Assembly (NCBI GenBank): GCA_023228125.1 | Contig: JALOBT010000022.1 | Span: forward strand, 1 to 42,947 | Reading direction: 5' to 3' | Source: Candidatus Cloacimonadota bacterium | GTDB lineage: Bacteria; Cloacimonadota; Cloacimonadia; Cloacimonadales; Cloacimonadaceae | Length of the DNA: 42,947 nt | In this document: positions 16,414 to 25,709 of the stretch, in pieces | Position numbering within the stretch: position 1 is the stretch's first letter | Layout: each line of letters begins with the position of its first letter | Made by a program: the position numbers and the translations under genes | The notes under the pieces: generated by a model | The model's database searches: none | Told to the model about the DNA's origin: nothing | The model's input: the letters and a program-made list of their open reading frames with translations, nothing else

Positions 16414-17997
16414 ATGAAGAAGTTTTCCTGGCGAGGTCTTTCAATAATCATATTCATATTAGTAACAGCATTTTATCTGGCTCCTTTGGCGATCCCGAAT
16501 TTGCCTGGGTGGTGGTCCAAACACACACTCAAGCTCGGGCTTGATCTAAAGGGCGGAATGCAGATTCTTTTGGAAGTAGATACTTCACAACTTTCTACTG
16601 CGGACGCACGTGGCGCAGTGGATCAAAACATCAAAATCATCCGCGAGCGTATTGACCAATTTGGCGTAGCCGAGCCTTCTATCCAGAAACTCGGTGAAAA
16701 AAGAATCATGGTTCAATTGCCCGGAGTCAGCGACTTTGAGGCGGCAGAAAACCTGATCAAACAAACCGCTATGCTCGAATTTAAGGTGGTAGTTCAGCCC
16801 GATGAAGCCAAACGTGTCCTGGACTTTGTAGATGCTAATATCAGTGCCAATCTCGATAGATTCCCAGAGCTGAAAAAGCTGGACGAGCTGGATAAGAAGA
16901 TTTTGGCCGAGCCGGACTCTTTGAATCAAAGCAGTAAAGCTGGAGTATTCAGCAGCCTTATTCGTTCTGGCGATTCGGACTTCGAAGTTCAATTTGACAG
17001 CGTCCGCTTGATTCAGGATTTGATGGCAGATTCTCTGTTTCAACAGATGATTCCCGCCGGCAGGCAGATAGCACTGGAACGTGCTGATAACACGGTTCCC
17101 AGGGCAGACCGCATCCTGCATGTATTGTCTTCGGCTGTGGAACTTTCCGGTGGCGATCTGGCCCGTGCCAAGGTCGAATACGGCTCTTCCACCTCCACCG
17201 ATCCTCGTATAGCTAATAAGCCTTATATCTCCATCGAGATGAAGCGCGAAGGTGCTCGCAAATTTGAACGCGTAACTGCGGACAACGTTGGCAAGCGCCT
17301 GGCCATAGTCCTGGACGGTATAGTCTATTCCGCTCCCAATATTCAGGAACGCATTGGCGGCGGTCGAGCTCAGATCACCGGGAGATTCACTTCATCCGAG
17401 GCCAATGAACTGGCCATCGTGCTCAATACCGGAAACCTGATCGCTCCCATCAAGCCGATTTCCACTTCGATCATCGGTGCCACTTTGGGCTCTGACAGCA
17501 TCCGCAGTGGATCGATGGCAGGCCTGATAGGCCTCGGCATAGTCATGATCTTCATGACTTTTTACTACAAGCTTTCCGGTCTGATTACAGATTTTGCCCT
17601 CATCTTTAATGTGGGCTTTGTGTTGGCGATTCTTACCGCTTTTGGCGGAACCCTTACCCTGCCCGGGATTGCTGGCATTATCCTCACCATCGGTATGGCG
17701 GTGGATGCGAACGTGCTGGTCTTTGAACGGATCCGCGAAGAACTGGATACTGGTAAGACTCCTCGCTCCGCAGTGGATGCAGGCTACAAACGTGCCACCA
17801 TCACGGTCTGGGATGCCAATATCACCACCCTCATTGCTGCTGCCGTGCTCTATCAATTCGGCACCGGCCCCGTCCGTGGCTTTGCCCTTACCCTCACCAT
17901 CGGGATCATCGGTTCGATGTTCTGCGCCCTGGTTTTTGTGCGCTCTATCTTCGATACCTTTGTAGTCACCGGAACCAAAAAGACTTTTAGCGTGTAA
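16414..17997 (+). CDS. secD: Protein translocase subunit SecD
   Basis: A 527-residue inner-membrane subunit of the Sec accessory complex that uses the proton-motive force to help pull exported proteins out of SecYEG. It has one N-terminal membrane segment (about 8-27), the conserved LGLDLKGGMQILLEV strand (near 41-55), a periplasmic P1 region, then a C-terminal RND-like membrane bundle with GTLTLPGIAGIILTIGMAVD and VDANVLVFERIREEL. It is shorter than the E. coli protein, mainly in the periplasmic region. A GGGAG ribosome site precedes the ATG. secF follows after 7 bp with its ribosome site overlapping the secD stop, so the two are coupled. Confidence 0.96.
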   Translation: MKKFSWRGLSIIIFILVTAFYLAPLAIPNLPGWWSKHTLKLGLDLKGGMQILLEVDTSQLSTADARGAVDQNIKIIRERIDQFGVAEPSIQKLGEKRIMVQLPGVSDFEAAENLIKQTAMLEFKVVVQPDEAKRVLDFVDANISANLDRFPELKKLDELDKKILAEPDSLNQSSKAGVFSSLIRSGDSDFEVQFDSVRLIQDLMADSLFQQMIPAGRQIALERADNTVPRADRILHVLSSAVELSGGDLARAKVEYGSSTSTDPRIANKPYISIEMKREGARKFERVTADNVGKRLAIVLDGIVYSAPNIQERIGGGRAQITGRFTSSEANELAIVLNTGNLIAPIKPISTSIIGATLGSDSIRSGSMAGLIGLGIVMIFMTFYYKLSGLITDFALIFNVGFVLAILTAFGGTLTLPGIAGIILTIGMAVDANVLVFERIREELDTGKTPRSAVDAGYKRATITVWDANITTLIAAAVLYQFGTGPVRGFALTLTIGIIGSMFCALVFVRSIFDTFVVTGTKKTFSV

Positions 17998-18004
17998 GGA
18001 GAGC

Positions 18005-18988
18005 ATGATGAGAATATTAACTAATACAAACATACCCTTCGTGGAAATCCGTAAGATAACTTATGCGATTTCTATCATCTTCGTCCTCGCTGGACTTGTT
18101 GGTCTTTTTGTCCGTGGATTGAATTGGAGTATAGATTTCACCAGCGGTGTGGCCGCTAAAGTAAATCTGTCTGCTTTGGATAGCTCTGTAAGCCCGATTC
18201 AGATTGATGAATTACGCAGCGTACTGATGAGTAACGGCTTCCCCGAAGCTGAAATCCAGCACGTAGGTGCAGAAGACGCTTCTACCTTCATGATCAAGCT
18301 CAAAAGCAAAGATGCTGATGACGCAGTATCTGCAGACACTAAGACCCGGGTCATCCAGATCATCAAAGACAACTTCCCAGAGCATGTCAAAGGTCGTGAT
18401 ATCAATACTAAGGTGATCCAGGAGATTTACGAAGTGGGCCCCAAAGTGGGCGGCGAGCTTCGCACTCAATCCCTGCTGGCGGTAGCAATTGCCTTGATCC
18501 TGATGATTGCCTATATCTGGTTCCGCTTTGAGCTCACCTTTGGCCTGATGGCCATACTGGCTCTGGCGCACGATGTCATCATCATCGTGGGTATCTTTGC
18601 CCTTACCGGAAAAGAGATCTCCGTGCAGATCATTGCGGCCCTGCTCACCATCGTGGGTTACAGCATCAATGATACGATCGTGATCTTTGACCGCATCCGT
18701 GAAGACCTGAAAGCCAATCGGAAAGAACCTATGGGAAAGGTGATCAATTCCTCTATCAATCAGACCCTGTCCCGCACGGCTATCACCTCTGTAACCACGT
18801 TCTTCACAGCCTTGTCACTGTATCTCTTTGGCGGAGCCGTCTTGCACGACTTTGCCTTTGCGATCTGCCTGGGTGTGATCTTTGGTACCTATTCCTCAAT
18901 CTTCATCGCCAGCAACCTGGTGCTTGATTTCAACAAACTCATACACAAAGAAAAACAAACTGCTCAGCATCTTTCCAGAAGGAGATAA
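18005..18988 (+). CDS. secF: Protein translocase subunit SecF
   Basis: A 327-residue partner of SecD with the same RND-like fold: an N-terminal membrane segment (about 18-40), GLNWSIDFTSGVAAKV strand region, the GPKVGGELRTQS motif before the second segment, then membrane segments holding VGYSINDTIVIFDRIRED. Length matches typical SecF. Two consecutive ATG codons stand at the start; the first (18005) is best placed after the GGAG that overlaps the secD stop. A strong terminator 20 bp downstream ends the unit. Confidence 0.96.
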   Translation: MMRILTNTNIPFVEIRKITYAISIIFVLAGLVGLFVRGLNWSIDFTSGVAAKVNLSALDSSVSPIQIDELRSVLMSNGFPEAEIQHVGAEDASTFMIKLKSKDADDAVSADTKTRVIQIIKDNFPEHVKGRDINTKVIQEIYEVGPKVGGELRTQSLLAVAIALILMIAYIWFRFELTFGLMAILALAHDVIIIVGIFALTGKEISVQIIAALLTIVGYSINDTIVIFDRIREDLKANRKEPMGKVINSSINQTLSRTAITSVTTFFTALSLYLFGGAVLHDFAFAICLGVIFGTYSSIFIASNLVLDFNKLIHKEKQTAQHLSRRR

Positions 18989-19008
18989 GCTGAATAAATA
19001 GTATAAAA

Positions 19009-19040
19009 AAGCCCGGAACTTAGGTTTCGGGCTTTATGTT
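19009..19040 (+). terminator. Intrinsic terminator after secDF
   Basis: A 10-bp stem, AAGCCCGGAA (19009-19018) with TTTCGGGCTT (19025-19034, one G-T pair), has a 6-nt loop and is followed by TATGTTTT. It lies 20 bp past the secF stop and separates the export genes from the dnaN unit. Confidence 0.85.
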
Positions 19041-19343
19041 TTATGGCTCGAAGGCAGATTAATCTTAAATTTCAGTATCGAGCAAGAAACAAGAATTTGT
19101 TAGTGGGCACTTGCGGCAGTAACATATTCAGACTTCCATCCCTGTGATTTTCTGGAATATATCTGTGGTGGAGCTTGGCTCTGTGAGGAATATTGCAGAT
19201 ATATACAGACTTGAACGCACACGAGATAAAGCTCTTTGCATTGTCTTTTGTGCCCGGATCGGAGGGCACCCTCAAGAAATTCATTGACGGAATCCGAAAT
19301 CTAAAAAATCTTGGCTATAAGAAAAAACTTTATAGGGGTTATC
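19041..19343. other. Upstream region of dnaN
   Basis: About 300 bp lacking a gene. It contains a spaced inverted repeat GCTCGA / TCGAGC (near 19047-19083), a TTGACG at 19284-19289 that may be a -35 element, and CTATAA just before the gene. No match to DnaA boxes (TTATNCACA) was seen on either strand. A short frame running from 19193 across the dnaN start is judged non-coding. Confidence 0.5.
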
Positions 19344-20519
19344 ATGAGATTTGCCATAGAAAAAAAAGAATTGCTATCCAGCATACAGCACCTGGTGAGC
19401 GTAGCTCCCGCCAAAAATGCCTCTCCCATTCTGACCAATTATTTGATCCAGGCTACAGAGGAGACTTCTTTGGTACGTATTACTACTTCGGATCTGAAGA
19501 TCACTGTGGTAGTGGAATTTACGGCTGCAGTAAGTGAAAGTGGAACGATTGCCGTATCAGCCCGGCATTTTAACGAGATTATCAATTTCATGCCGGAGGC
19601 CGTGATCAATTTCTGGCGTCATGACGAACTTCTGATGATCCAGTGCAATAAGATCGATTTTAATCTTTTAATTGCGGATCACACCTTATTCCCAGAGGTT
19701 CCCAAGGTCAATTTTGACAAAGCAATTAGCATCAATGCCGCTCTGTTTGACCGCATGATCTCTAAGACCTATTTTGCCGTTTCCACCGATGTCAATCGCG
19801 CCGTCTTGACCGGAGTCTGCTGGAAGATCATGAAGGATTCACATCTGATGGCTGCTACCGATGGCCGCAAAGTGGCCGAGATGAAGATCAAAAATTCCAC
19901 GCTCTTGGTGAATCAAGAAGAGTACGCACCTACTTCCGAAGAAAACATATTCCCGGATGCTCCTGAAGAAAGCGGTTTCGAGAGAATCATTCCGGTAAAG
20001 ACTCTGGCCTTCCTGCAAAAGGTGCTGGAAAACGGCACCAAAGATGTGAAAGTTCTGATCGAACACAGCAAGTTAATCTTTTCCTACGATAAATTCCTGG
20101 TCTTTTCCCAAGTGATAGAGCATAAGTTTCCTGAATATCAGAAAGCCTTTGTGGATACCTTGCAAAATCAGTTTGTGATCAATAAAGACACCCTGATCAA
20201 TGCCATTCGCCGCGTAGCTTTGGTGGCTCCAGATGATAACTTGAGAATCCGCTTTGAGATGGATAGTGAACGCTTTGAGGTGAATACCTCGGATCGCGAT
20301 ACCGGAGATGCCAAAGAAAAGCTCGAGGATTACAATTTCCAGGGTAGCCAGACCGGAGTTTCCTTCAATTACCGCTATATGCTCAGCATTTTGGATGCGG
20401 TGGATAGCCAGAAAGTGGTGATCAAGCTGGGTACATCCAAAGATCCTATGATGATCTACAATGAGGCAGACAAGGAAAACGAAGAGATCACCTTCCTGCT
20501 GATGCCACTGAGATCCTAA
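19344..20519 (+). CDS. dnaN: DNA polymerase III sliding clamp, beta subunit
   Basis: A 391-residue beta clamp that forms the ring tethering the replicative polymerase. The start MRFAIEKKELLSSIQHL at 19344 carries an AGGGG ribosome site and matches the family opening; an in-frame codon 33 bp earlier gives unneeded residues. Recognisable are the three-domain pattern, ATDGRKVAEMK near 170-180 and the C-terminal closing strand ITFLLMPLRS (families usually end with a M-P-x-R/V motif that lines the peptide-binding pocket). It begins a run of seven genes on the same strand. dnaA, often next to dnaN, is absent upstream, where secDF lies. Confidence 0.95.
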   Translation: MRFAIEKKELLSSIQHLVSVAPAKNASPILTNYLIQATEETSLVRITTSDLKITVVVEFTAAVSESGTIAVSARHFNEIINFMPEAVINFWRHDELLMIQCNKIDFNLLIADHTLFPEVPKVNFDKAISINAALFDRMISKTYFAVSTDVNRAVLTGVCWKIMKDSHLMAATDGRKVAEMKIKNSTLLVNQEEYAPTSEENIFPDAPEESGFERIIPVKTLAFLQKVLENGTKDVKVLIEHSKLIFSYDKFLVFSQVIEHKFPEYQKAFVDTLQNQFVINKDTLINAIRRVALVAPDDNLRIRFEMDSERFEVNTSDRDTGDAKEKLEDYNFQGSQTGVSFNYRYMLSILDAVDSQKVVIKLGTSKDPMMIYNEADKENEEITFLLMPLRS

Positions 20520-20535
20520 GCCGCTAAGATCAAGA

Positions 20536-21609
20536 TTGAAGCTGCATAGTATCGAGCTGCACGATTTCAGGAGCTACGAGCAGCATAGCTTTGGCTTTGA
20601 GCCAGAGGGTAATCTGATCATTGGCCCCAATGGCAGCGGTAAGACAAACCTGCTGGAGGCCATAGCCTATACCTCGATCGGCAAGTCCATCCGCTATCAT
20701 TTGGATAGCGAGCTTGTGCGGCAGCACACAGCTGGTTTTGTGCTCACTGCCCGCTATCAGACCGATCAGGATAGCGATCTTGCTGTGCAGCTCTCCTACC
20801 AGGAAAACCGCAAAATCCTGAAGATCAACGATGTGCTCAGCAGGCAGCTCAGTGACCTTGTGAGCCGGGTAAAAGTAATCTATCTGGCGCCGGATGATAT
20901 TGGCCTCATCAATGGCTCTCCCCGCATCCGCCGGCAATATTTTGACTTTGCCATCTCGCAGCTTTTCCCCGCTTATCTGGCCCTGTTGAGAGCCTATTTA
21001 CATATCGTGGATCAGCGTAATCGCCTGCTGAAGGCCGAGCCCGGCAAGAGTGAAAAACGTAGCTGGGATTTGCGCTTTGTTCAGGCACTGCTGGCTTTGT
21101 ATCCTTACCGCAAGCAGTATCTGGAATTACTCAATAATGAGTTGCAGACAGATTTTGCCCAGATTTCTGATAATCTTCAGCAGGTCAAGATCTGCTACCT
21201 GCCCGCGCTCAAGGATGCTTTTGCTTTGGATCAGGATAGCCTGCTGGCACATCTGGACAGCATTGCGGCCAAAGAGCTGCTCTGGCAGCGCAGTTTGATA
21301 GGGGCGCATTTGGATGATTACAGCTTCCGCGTTTCGGATAATAATATGCAGAGCTTTGCTTCCCAAGGCCAAAAACGCATCGCGGTGATCATTGCCAAAC
21401 TGATCCAGGCCAAGCTCATCAAAGAAACCACCGGCATAGTTCCCATCCTGCTTTTCGATGATATCTTTGCCGAATTGGATGCCGCGCACAGCCAGCGCAT
21501 TCACGAGCTTGCCTGTGGAGCTTGCCAGATCTTCGTGGCCGCCCCCAAAGAGGATATTACTCAGATCTTTGGCCAAATGACCACCATCAGACTGGGGGAG
21601 AACAGATGA
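20536..21609 (+). CDS. recF: DNA repair and replication protein RecF
   Basis: A 357-residue ABC/SMC-like ATPase that helps load RecA at gaps with RecO and RecR. Evidence: Walker A GPNGSGKT at 30-37 after MKLHSIELHDFRSYE, signature region FASQGQKR, and Walker B/D-loop ILLFDDIFAELD. Length is typical. The start is a TTG at 20536, 16 bp after dnaN; the ribosome site there is weak, suggesting coupling to dnaN. The stop overlaps the next start as ATGA. The dnaN-recF pairing is widespread. Confidence 0.95.
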   Translation: MKLHSIELHDFRSYEQHSFGFEPEGNLIIGPNGSGKTNLLEAIAYTSIGKSIRYHLDSELVRQHTAGFVLTARYQTDQDSDLAVQLSYQENRKILKINDVLSRQLSDLVSRVKVIYLAPDDIGLINGSPRIRRQYFDFAISQLFPAYLALLRAYLHIVDQRNRLLKAEPGKSEKRSWDLRFVQALLALYPYRKQYLELLNNELQTDFAQISDNLQQVKICYLPALKDAFALDQDSLLAHLDSIAAKELLWQRSLIGAHLDDYSFRVSDNNMQSFASQGQKRIAVIIAKLIQAKLIKETTGIVPILLFDDIFAELDAAHSQRIHELACGACQIFVAAPKEDITQIFGQMTTIRLGENR

Positions 21610-22856
21610 AGCTGAGCAAGCAACTCTTTGGCTGGATGATATATGACTTTGCGAATTCGGCCTTTACCACCATCATTGTCACTGTGGTTTACAGTGTGTA
21701 TTTCATCAATGTGGTGGTGGGCGGAGATGCCAGTAATGGGGAGATGCTCTGGGGACTGGCGGTGGGTATCTCCATGACTTTGGTGGCACTTACCGCTCCG
21801 ATCCTGGGAGCTGTGGCAGACTACTCCCGCTCCAAAAAGAAGTTCCTCTTTTTCAATACCTATCTCACCATCATCTTTACCGCTCTGCTGTATTTTGTGG
21901 GCCCGGGGCAAGTCTCCAAAGGCATGATCTTCTTCATCATTGCCAATTACGGTTTCAACTCTGCCAATGTCTTTTACGATGCTTTCCTGCCCGAGATCAC
22001 CACCCCGGATGATATAGGCAAAGTATCGGGTTTTGGCTGGGCTTTGGGCTATCTGGGTGGGATGCTGGCCTTGGTGCTTTCCCTGGTCATCATCCAATAT
22101 GATGTCCGCTGGGTCTTTCCCATGATCTCGGTGCATTTCTTTGTCTTTAGCCTCTTTACCTTCTTCTGGCTCAAAGAAGTAAGGCTTCCCTCCAAACGCA
22201 CCAATTACTTCAAAACAGCCTATCGCAGGGTATATGGCTCTGTGAAAAACATGAGACGCTATCCCGAGCTGCTGAAGTTTATGTTCAGCTATTTTATCTA
22301 CAATGATGGCATTACCACGGTGATCGTCTTTGCTTCTATCTATGGCATCACCCGTTTTGGCATGAATACTCAGGATATGATCATCTATTTTGTGCTGGCG
22401 CAGATTACCTCGATTTTGGGCTCTGCTCTGTTTGGCTGGCTCACCGATAAAAAAGGGGTGAAGCTTTCGCTCTCGATCTCGCTGCTTGTCTGGATTTCGG
22501 TGGTAGTCTGGGCCTTCTTCTGCAGAAGCTCTTTTGAATATTATTTTGTGGGACTTTTGGCCGGATTGGCTATCGGCAGCAGCCAATCAAACAGCAGAAC
22601 CATGCTTTCTCTGCTCACCCCTCAAGACCGTCAGGCCGAGTTCTTCGGATTTTATACCTTGACAGGCAGGCTGTCTTCGATAATAGGTCCTATATTGTAT
22701 GGATGGATCGCGCACCTAAGTGGAGATATCAGATACTCCATCCTGTCCCTGCTCTTGTTCTTTCTTACCGGCTGGATTGCTCTGCAATTCGTAAACCCCG
22801 TCAAAGGTTTGACGGATGCCGCTCGTAAAATGCAAACCCAAACTAATGGAGGTTAA
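21606..22856 (+). CDS. UMF1-type major facilitator transporter
   Basis: A 416-residue membrane protein with about twelve hydrophobic segments. The opening WMIYDFANSAFTTIIVTVVY is the hallmark of the UMF1/Atg22-like branch of the MFS, and LFGWLTDKKGVK matches the MFS inter-helix loop. The start at 21606 overlaps the recF stop by 4 nt and has a GGGGGAG ribosome site; the longer open frame upstream lies inside recF. Related fungal proteins export amino acids from vacuoles, but bacterial members are mostly uncharacterised, so the substrate is unknown. A PotD-like lipoprotein follows after 1 bp. Confidence 0.85.
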   Translation: MKLSKQLFGWMIYDFANSAFTTIIVTVVYSVYFINVVVGGDASNGEMLWGLAVGISMTLVALTAPILGAVADYSRSKKKFLFFNTYLTIIFTALLYFVGPGQVSKGMIFFIIANYGFNSANVFYDAFLPEITTPDDIGKVSGFGWALGYLGGMLALVLSLVIIQYDVRWVFPMISVHFFVFSLFTFFWLKEVRLPSKRTNYFKTAYRRVYGSVKNMRRYPELLKFMFSYFIYNDGITTVIVFASIYGITRFGMNTQDMIIYFVLAQITSILGSALFGWLTDKKGVKLSLSISLLVWISVVVWAFFCRSSFEYYFVGLLAGLAIGSSQSNSRTMLSLLTPQDRQAEFFGFYTLTGRLSSIIGPILYGWIAHLSGDIRYSILSLLLFFLTGWIALQFVNPVKGLTDAARKMQTQTNGG

Positions 22857-22857
22857 A

Positions 22858-23925
22858 ATGAAAAGAATTACTCTAATGTTCGCTTTGGCAATGCTGATCA
22901 CGCTGATCGGCTTTACAGGCTGTGGCAAAGACAGACCCACCCTATATATCTTTAATTGGAGCGATTATATCGATCCCACCTTGATCACGGAATTTGAAGA
23001 AGCCAATAACTGCAAAGTCAAATACAGCACCTTTGATTCCAATGAAAACATGCTCACCAAGGTGAAGAGCTCGGTGCAGAGCTTTGATATCATCTTCCCC
23101 AGCGGAGATCATGTCAGCATCTTGAATGAGTTGAGCTTACTGGAAGAGCTGGACATGGCAAAACTCCCCAATAGTCATAACTTAAGCCCGCAATTGCTGA
23201 CCAAAGCCCGCTCCTTTGATCCCGAAAATAAGCTTTCCATTCCCTATGCTTGGGGACTTACTGGCCTCATGTATAACAAGAAGTTTGTGCCGGAAGAAAT
23301 CGTGGCCTCGGGGGGATGGAACATCCTGGGAGATTCCTTTTTTGATGGTAAAAACAAGATTACCATGCTGGACGACGCCCGTGAAGTGATCGGCGCTGCT
23401 CTGATCTATAGCGGATATTCCGTGAATGATACCTCGCCTGAGGCTATGGAAGCTGCGCACGAGGTGCTCAAAATCTGGGACCGCCATATCACCCAGTTTG
23501 ATAGCGATTCCTACAAGAACGAGCTGCAAGACGGCACCACCTGGCTGGCACAAGCCTACAATGGCGACGCTCTGCAGCAGATGAACGAGAATCCAGACCT
23601 GGATTTCATCCTGCCCAAAGAAGGTGCCGCCATGTGGATGGACAATATCGTGATGCTGAAGAATAGCCAGAATAAGGACTTGGCCTACAAATTCATCGAC
23701 TTTATGCTCGATAAGGATGTCTCCAGGCGGAATTCTGAATACATCATGTATCCCACTCCCAATAAAGCAGCTATGCAGATGATGGACGAGGAATTCATCA
23801 ACAATAAGATTATCAATCCAGACGATGAATATCTGGATAAATGCTATATGATCGATTTCCTGGATGAAGCTATCCGCAGCATTGACCAGATTTATGAAGA
23901 CATTAAAATGAAAACAAGGAAATAA
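22858..23925 (+). CDS. PotD-like polyamine-binding lipoprotein
   Basis: A 355-residue extracytoplasmic solute-binding protein. It has a lipoprotein signal with lipobox FTGC (Cys22), and a mature chain opening LYIFNWSDYIDPTLITEFE, the typical start of spermidine/putrescine-binding PotD/PotF proteins. It also has the family-typical IPYAWGLTGLMYNKK and FILPKEGAAMWMDN segments. A GGAGG ribosome site stands 5 nt before the ATG at 22858. The permease and ATPase genes (potA, B, C) usually next to it are absent here; instead it follows an MFS gene by 1 bp and precedes aspS. The ligand is inferred from family resemblance. Confidence 0.88.
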   Translation: MKRITLMFALAMLITLIGFTGCGKDRPTLYIFNWSDYIDPTLITEFEEANNCKVKYSTFDSNENMLTKVKSSVQSFDIIFPSGDHVSILNELSLLEELDMAKLPNSHNLSPQLLTKARSFDPENKLSIPYAWGLTGLMYNKKFVPEEIVASGGWNILGDSFFDGKNKITMLDDAREVIGAALIYSGYSVNDTSPEAMEAAHEVLKIWDRHITQFDSDSYKNELQDGTTWLAQAYNGDALQQMNENPDLDFILPKEGAAMWMDNIVMLKNSQNKDLAYKFIDFMLDKDVSRRNSEYIMYPTPNKAAMQMMDEEFINNKIINPDDEYLDKCYMIDFLDEAIRSIDQIYEDIKMKTRK

Positions 23926-23930
23926 AACTA

Positions 23931-25709
23931 ATGGACAATCTCGGCTCATTATCACGCAGCCATTACAGCAGCGAACTGGGCATCCCAGACCTTGATACCA
24001 CCGTCACAGTAATGGGTTGGGTGAACAAACGCCGCGATCTGGGTGGCCTGATCTTTCTGGATCTCAGAGATGTGAAAGGCCTCATCCAAATCGTGATCCA
24101 TCCGGAAAAGCAGGCCATCTTTGCCGCCGCAGAGAAGGTGCGAAATGAATATGTGCTGGCTGTGACCGGCACTCTGACCCGCCGCAGTGAAGGTAATATC
24201 AACAAAGCTATGCTCACTGGCGAGCTGGAGATAGATGCCAGCGAGCTCTGGATTCTAAACGACACTCTGCCCCTGCCCATTCAGATTGATGGCATCGCCA
24301 TGGCGGATGAAGACCTTAGGCTCACTTATCGCTATTTGGATCTTAGGCGTCCTTATCTGCAGAAGATCATCACTACCCGCGCCAAAGTTACTTCGCTGAT
24401 GCGTAGATTCCTGGATGCGGAAGGCTTTTATGAGATCGAGACCCCCATGCTGATGAAGAGCACGCCGGAAGGCGCAAGAGACTATCTGGTGCCCAGCCGT
24501 GTGCATCCTGGCAAGTTTTATGCCTTGCCCCAAAGTCCGCAGATCTTCAAACAGCTCTTGATGATCGCCGGTTTTGACCGCTATTATCAGATTGCGCGCT
24601 GCTTTCGGGATGAAGATTTGCGCGCCGATCGTCAGCCGGAATTTACCCAATTGGATATTGAGCTCTCCTTTGCCAGCCAGGATGAGATCCTGGATCTCTT
24701 GGAAAGGCTGATGCACACTATCTTTGCCGAGATTCAGGGCGTGCAACTTCCTCTGCCCTTCCCCAGGATGGTATATCAAGAGGCGATGGATCGCTATGGC
24801 TGTGATAAGCCGGATCTGCGCTTCGCTCTGGAATTGGTGGACTTTTCCCAGATTTTAGTGAACAGCGAATTTCAGGTCTTCAAAGACTGTCTGGCCTCTG
24901 GCGGAGTGATCAAAGCTCTGGCTATTCCGGGCGGAGCAGCTTTTTCCCGCAAACAGCAGGACGCCTTGGTGGACCTCGCCAAGCATCTGGGTGGAAAGGG
25001 TGTGGCCTTTGCCAAGGTGGCAGATAGCGGCCTGGAGACAGGCATCAGCAAGTTCTTGTCCACCACTGAGGCTGCGGACATGATCGAAGCTGCTAAAGCC
25101 CAGCCGGGTGACCTCCTGGCCATTGTGGCAGATTCTTATACTACCACTTCCAAGGTTCTGGCCTTTTTTCGCAATCAACTGGCCAAAGACCTGAAACTAT
25201 ATGATCCCAAGGATTTAGCCTTCTGTTGGGTTACGGATTTTCCGCTTTTTGTGCCCTCTGAAGATGGTGAGGGCTGGGAGCCTGCGCATCACATGTTTAG
25301 CCTGCCCAAAGAAGAACATATTCCCTGGCTGGATATTCCTGAAAAGATCGGCGAGATCCGCGGACAGCTTTACGACATGGTCTGCAACGGCATGGAAGTA
25401 GCCGGCGGCAGCATCCGTTGTCACCGTTATGACCTGCAAAAGAAGATCTTTGATGTCTTGGGCTATAGCGAAGCTGAGCTCAAATCCCGCTTTGGCTTTT
25501 TCCTGGATGCCCTGAAATATGGCACTCCGCCTCATGGCGGCATAGCCCCCGGTCTGGACCGTCTGATCATGATCCTTTGCCAGGCAGATTCCATCCGGGA
25601 CGTGATCGCCTTCCCCAAAACGCTCAAGGCTACCGATCTGATGAATCAGGCGCCCTCTGAGGTAGATGAGAAACAGTGGCAGGATCTCCACCTAAAATTC
25701 AGCGAATAA
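23931..25709 (+). CDS. aspS: Aspartyl-tRNA synthetase
   Basis: A 592-residue bacterial-type class II synthetase that charges tRNA-Asp. The N-terminal OB-fold domain (about 15-105) has VMGWVNKRRDLGGLIFLDLRD; the catalytic domain shows YRYLDLRR, motif 2 RCFRDEDLRADRQPEFTQLD and motif 3 GIAPGLDRLIM; the GAD insertion (about 300-410) marks the bacterial form. Start at 23931 with AAGGAA upstream, 5 bp after the PotD-like gene. Its end overlaps purN by 34 bp. Whether the enzyme is discriminating or also charges tRNA-Asn cannot be settled from this window. Confidence 0.96.
   Translation: MDNLGSLSRSHYSSELGIPDLDTTVTVMGWVNKRRDLGGLIFLDLRDVKGLIQIVIHPEKQAIFAAAEKVRNEYVLAVTGTLTRRSEGNINKAMLTGELEIDASELWILNDTLPLPIQIDGIAMADEDLRLTYRYLDLRRPYLQKIITTRAKVTSLMRRFLDAEGFYEIETPMLMKSTPEGARDYLVPSRVHPGKFYALPQSPQIFKQLLMIAGFDRYYQIARCFRDEDLRADRQPEFTQLDIELSFASQDEILDLLERLMHTIFAEIQGVQLPLPFPRMVYQEAMDRYGCDKPDLRFALELVDFSQILVNSEFQVFKDCLASGGVIKALAIPGGAAFSRKQQDALVDLAKHLGGKGVAFAKVADSGLETGISKFLSTTEAADMIEAAKAQPGDLLAIVADSYTTTSKVLAFFRNQLAKDLKLYDPKDLAFCWVTDFPLFVPSEDGEGWEPAHHMFSLPKEEHIPWLDIPEKIGEIRGQLYDMVCNGMEVAGGSIRCHRYDLQKKIFDVLGYSEAELKSRFGFFLDALKYGTPPHGGIAPGLDRLIMILCQADSIRDVIAFPKTLKATDLMNQAPSEVDEKQWQDLHLKFSE

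Noticed and set aside
19041..19343. Replication origin upstream of dnaN
   Set aside because: No DnaA-box matches, no strongly A+T-rich unwinding stretch and no dnaA gene nearby.
21561..22586. Minus-strand open frame of 341 codons opposite the MFS gene
   Set aside because: The plus strand encodes a recognisable UMF1 transporter here; the antisense product is rich in His, Asp and Lys as expected from reverse-complemented membrane codons.
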